From PXRE01 sp964435625 (lineage in GTDB: Archaea > Halobacteriota > Halobacteria > Halobacteriales > PXRE01), in contig CAYTAG010000172.1 of the NCBI GenBank assembly GCA_964435625.1, positions 1 to 7,458 of the forward strand: a stretch of 7,458 nt of DNA, in the 5' to 3' direction. A model generated the notes under the pieces. The model searched no databases. It was not told the DNA's origin and was given only the letters and a program-made list of their open reading frames with translations. Numbering within the stretch: position 1 is the stretch's first letter; every line of letters begins with the position of its first letter. Position numbers and translations under genes: made by a program. Below, piece by piece: positions 6,078 through 7,458 of this stretch.

Positions 6078-6388
6078 CGCCCGTCGTCCTCGAAGTCGAT
6101 CAGGCCGTACGCTTCGAGTTCGGAGAGGTTCCGGTGGACCTCTTTCACGTCCCGGTCGACGAGCCGGGCGACCTCGCGGATGCTCTCGGGGGCCTGCTGG
6201 GCTATTGCGCGAACGAGTTCGACGTTCGTCTCGCTCAGGACCCGGGCGAGGGCCCGCTCGTCCGGCAGACTCAATACGTTGGCGTCGTCGAGGTCGGCCC
6301 CCTCTTCGAACGCTTCGAGGTCCGACAGGACCCGGTCGTGAAACTCGTCGTCGCTTTCGACGGTGATGGTGAGTGTGGTCGCGGGCAT
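6078..6388 (-). CDS. HVO_A0114-like winged-helix DNA-binding protein, putative antitoxin (C-terminus lost in gap)
   Basis: The first 103 residues are visible, and the two bases before the gap (CG) make residue 104 Arg. The N-terminal MPATTLTITVESDDEF and the following acidic segment (11-50) resemble the HVO_A0114 family of haloarchaeal DNA-binding proteins. Residues about 54-103 form a winged helix-turn-helix of MarR/ArsR type: helices around VELVRAIAQQ, SIREVARLV and VKEVHRNLSELEAYG, then the wing starting LIDFEDDGR. The expected role is to bind and neutralise the TumE-like protein encoded just upstream and repress the shared promoter. The ATG follows the upstream stop by only six bases, so the pair should be co-transcribed and translationally coupled. 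By family recollection roughly 20-25 residues are missing. The alternative is a stand-alone regulator, but the neighbour argues against it. It converges on the sugar kinase across the gap. Confidence 0.75.
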
Positions 6389-6394
6389 GGGTAT

Positions 6395-6700
6395 TCAGCG
6401 ATCCTCGATTTCCTCCCGGAATCGCCTGTAGAGGTCCGCGATCCCGGGGAACTTGATGTACTCGGTCGTGGTTCCGGTGTGGCGCTCGTGCTTTCCGTGG
6501 GAATTATCGTACTGGAGGATCGTGTCTCCGTCTCTGGTCCCGTAGTGCATCCGGTACTTGATCCCCTCGGGGAACTTTTTCGATTCGGGAACGCGCATGA
6601 TCTTGACGCGGATGATCCGTCCGCTGGAGTCCTCGCGACGGTAGTCTCGGACGACCTCCGGTTCGTCATTACCGTCCGACGCCATTAACTGTTGGGGCAT
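6395..6700 (-). CDS. TumE-like (DUF6516-type) putative toxin
   Basis: The protein has 101 residues from the first ATG, or 96 from Met6 (ATG at 6685). Its core reads RIIRVKI (28-34), FPEGIKYRMHY (43-53), then ILQYDNSHGKHERH (61-74), and ends in a helix LYRRFREEI. The YDNxHGxHxRH segment (Asp65, Asn66, His68, His71, His74) is the hallmark I associate with the TumE family of toxin-antitoxin proteins, which pair with HVO_A0114-like regulators as here. The conserved His/Asp/Asn cluster could be catalytic, but I know of no firmly established activity to assign. The protein is more basic than its neighbours and its DNA looks less GC-rich by eye, both common in mobile toxin-antitoxin cassettes. Toxin precedes antitoxin, the less common order. 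Met6 is a plausible alternative start because Met1 lies inside a palindrome. Confidence 0.7.
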   Translation of the reverse strand: MPQQLMASDGNDEPEVVRDYRREDSSGRIIRVKIMRVPESKKFPEGIKYRMHYGTRDGDTILQYDNSHGKHERHTGTTTEYIKFPGIADLYRRFREEIEDR

Positions 6701-6708
6701 TCCCCAAC
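6691..6708. promoter_or_regulatory. Perfect palindrome enclosing the toxin start codon
   Basis: gttgggg-catt-ccccaac has perfect 7-bp arms around a 4-base centre. On the minus strand the centre reads AATG and contains the first ATG of the toxin gene. It could be the operator through which the antitoxin-toxin complex represses the operon, or an RNA hairpin hiding the start codon. Promoter elements further upstream on the minus strand are weak (aggtatcac near 6722-6730, acaacttgc near 6714-6722), so the transcription start is unresolved. Confidence 0.55.
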
Positions 6709-6820
6709 GACAAGCAAGTTGTGATACCTCGCGCCGTTCGTATTGTCCCTTCGGCCGAATGCCGTCCGTCGCGCACGCCGCCCCAAACCACTTTCACCCA
6801 CCGCACCTTAGCGGCCCGAC

Positions 6821-7458
6821 ATGGTACACGTCCTCGTCATCGGGGCGTACGGTAGCGCGGGGGCCGCCGTGGCCAGAGAACTGGCCGAGCGGCCCGACGT
6901 CGAGTTGACGCTGGTCGACGACGGCGACCCCGGCGGCGGCCTCTGTATCCTCCGGGGCTGTATGCCCAGCAAGGAGGTCCTCTCGGCGGCCGAGCACCGC
7001 TACCAGGCCCGAAAGGACGACCGACTCGTCGGGGACCTCCCCGAAATAGACCTGGAGCGGACCGTCGAACGGAAAGACGACAACGTCCTCGGCTGGGCGG
7101 GCCACCGCCGCGAGAGCATCCACGACCTCGCCGAGCGCGAGGACGTCGAGTTCGTCCACGGGACCGCCGAGTTCCTCGACGACCGCGTGGTGGCCGTCGG
7201 GGACCGCACCGTCGAACCCGACTACGTGGTGATCGCCACCGGGTCCTCGCCGTACGTGCCGGACCTCCCCGGCATCGAGGACGTGGATTACATGACCAGC
7301 GCGGACGTGCTGGACGCCACCTCCTTGCCGGACTCCGGCATCGTGATGGGCTTTGGCTTCGTCGGCATGGAACTGGCGCCGTACGTCGCGGAGGCCGGCG
7401 GCGCCGACCTGACCGTGATCGAGCACGACGACGCCCCCATCGACCAGGGCGACCCCGA
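6821..7458 (+). CDS. Pyridine nucleotide-disulfide oxidoreductase, dihydrolipoamide dehydrogenase-like (N-terminal part)
   Basis: The frame is open from ATG 6821 to the window edge; 212 residues are visible, under half of a typical class I flavoprotein disulfide reductase of about 450-480. In order: an N-terminal FAD-binding Rossmann motif (VIGAYGSAG, 6-14) spaced GxxGxxG instead of GxGxxG; the redox-active disulfide Cys42-x4-Cys47 in GGLCILRGCMPSK (39-51); the ATG motif VVIATG (136-141); and a second Rossmann motif GFGFVGME (177-184) for the nicotinamide cofactor. Glu201 at the end of the following strand suggests NAD(H) preference. Relatives include dihydrolipoamide dehydrogenase, mercuric reductase and glutathione reductase; the substrate cannot be chosen from this part. 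The C-terminal dimer domain with the expected His-Glu pair is outside the window. It is divergent from the toxin-antitoxin pair; the 120-bp spacer has only a weak TATA-like stretch near 6785-6795. Confidence 0.85.
   Translation, partial: MVHVLVIGAYGSAGAAVARELAERPDVELTLVDDGDPGGGLCILRGCMPSKEVLSAAEHRYQARKDDRLVGDLPEIDLERTVERKDDNVLGWAGHRRESIHDLAEREDVEFVHGTAEFLDDRVVAVGDRTVEPDYVVIATGSSPYVPDLPGIEDVDYMTSADVLDATSLPDSGIVMGFGFVGMELAPYVAEAGGADLTVIEHDDAPIDQGDP

Noticed and set aside
4964..6388. Long minus-strand protein made of the antitoxin joined to sequence opposite the kinase
   Set aside because: It continues only through unknown bases; left of the gap it is an antisense shadow of the kinase.
5024..6688. 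Fusion of the sugar kinase to a downstream domain
   Set aside because: The frame crosses 100 N, and the part beyond the gap is antisense to the toxin-antitoxin genes.
1..7458. tRNA, rRNA, insertion sequence or transposase
   Set aside because: I saw no cloverleaf-like segment, rRNA motif, transposase reading frame or terminal inverted repeats flanking a block.
1..7458. A multi-gene novel defence or biosynthetic system
   Set aside because: Apart from the toxin-antitoxin pair the genes are separate transcription units with unrelated roles, so I see no basis for a joint system.

Overview
The window looks like chromosome from a halophilic archaeon (class Halobacteria). The DNA is very GC-rich. 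The proteins are rich in Asp and Glu and poor in Lys. Secreted proteins carry twin-arginine (Tat) signals, one of them with a lipobox, and several start codons lie about 27-31 bases downstream of a TATA-like box, as expected for leaderless haloarchaeal transcripts. I cannot name the genus.

Layout. Bases 1-108 hold a 27-bp tandem repeat (three exact copies plus one decayed copy). It is followed by a TATA-like box and a Tat lipoprotein of unknown function (177-1172, +). Converging on it, with a 39-bp gap, is a secreted zinc-dependent phospholipase C / P1-nuclease-like enzyme (1212-2516, -) behind a strong promoter. Divergent from that, across 197 bp, is an endonuclease-type mismatch-repair protein MutL (2714-4837, +) with a long low-complexity linker. 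The mutL stop codon lies in the loop of the first of three evenly spaced hairpins. Next comes an AT-rich promoter overlapped by an inverted repeat, a possible 12-codon leader ORF, and a PfkB-family sugar kinase, most likely 2-keto-3-deoxygluconate kinase of the semi-phosphorylative Entner-Doudoroff pathway (5024 onward, +).

A run of exactly 100 N (5978-6077) is an assembly gap. It removes the last bases of the kinase and the C-terminus of the next, oppositely oriented gene. Right of the gap is a two-gene minus-strand unit that looks like a type II toxin-antitoxin pair: a TumE-like protein (6395-6700) followed by an HVO_A0114-like winged-helix protein (6388 down to the gap). A perfect 7-bp-arm palindrome surrounds the first toxin start codon. 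Divergent from it is the N-terminal 212 residues of a pyridine nucleotide-disulfide oxidoreductase with an intact redox-active Cys pair (6821 to window end, +).

The window is mostly single-gene transcription units with no shared pathway; the only convincing operon is the toxin-antitoxin pair. The most interesting observations are the possible propeptide activation of the secreted zinc enzyme, the triple hairpin array at the mutL stop, the palindrome enclosing the toxin start codon, and the leader ORF of the sugar kinase.
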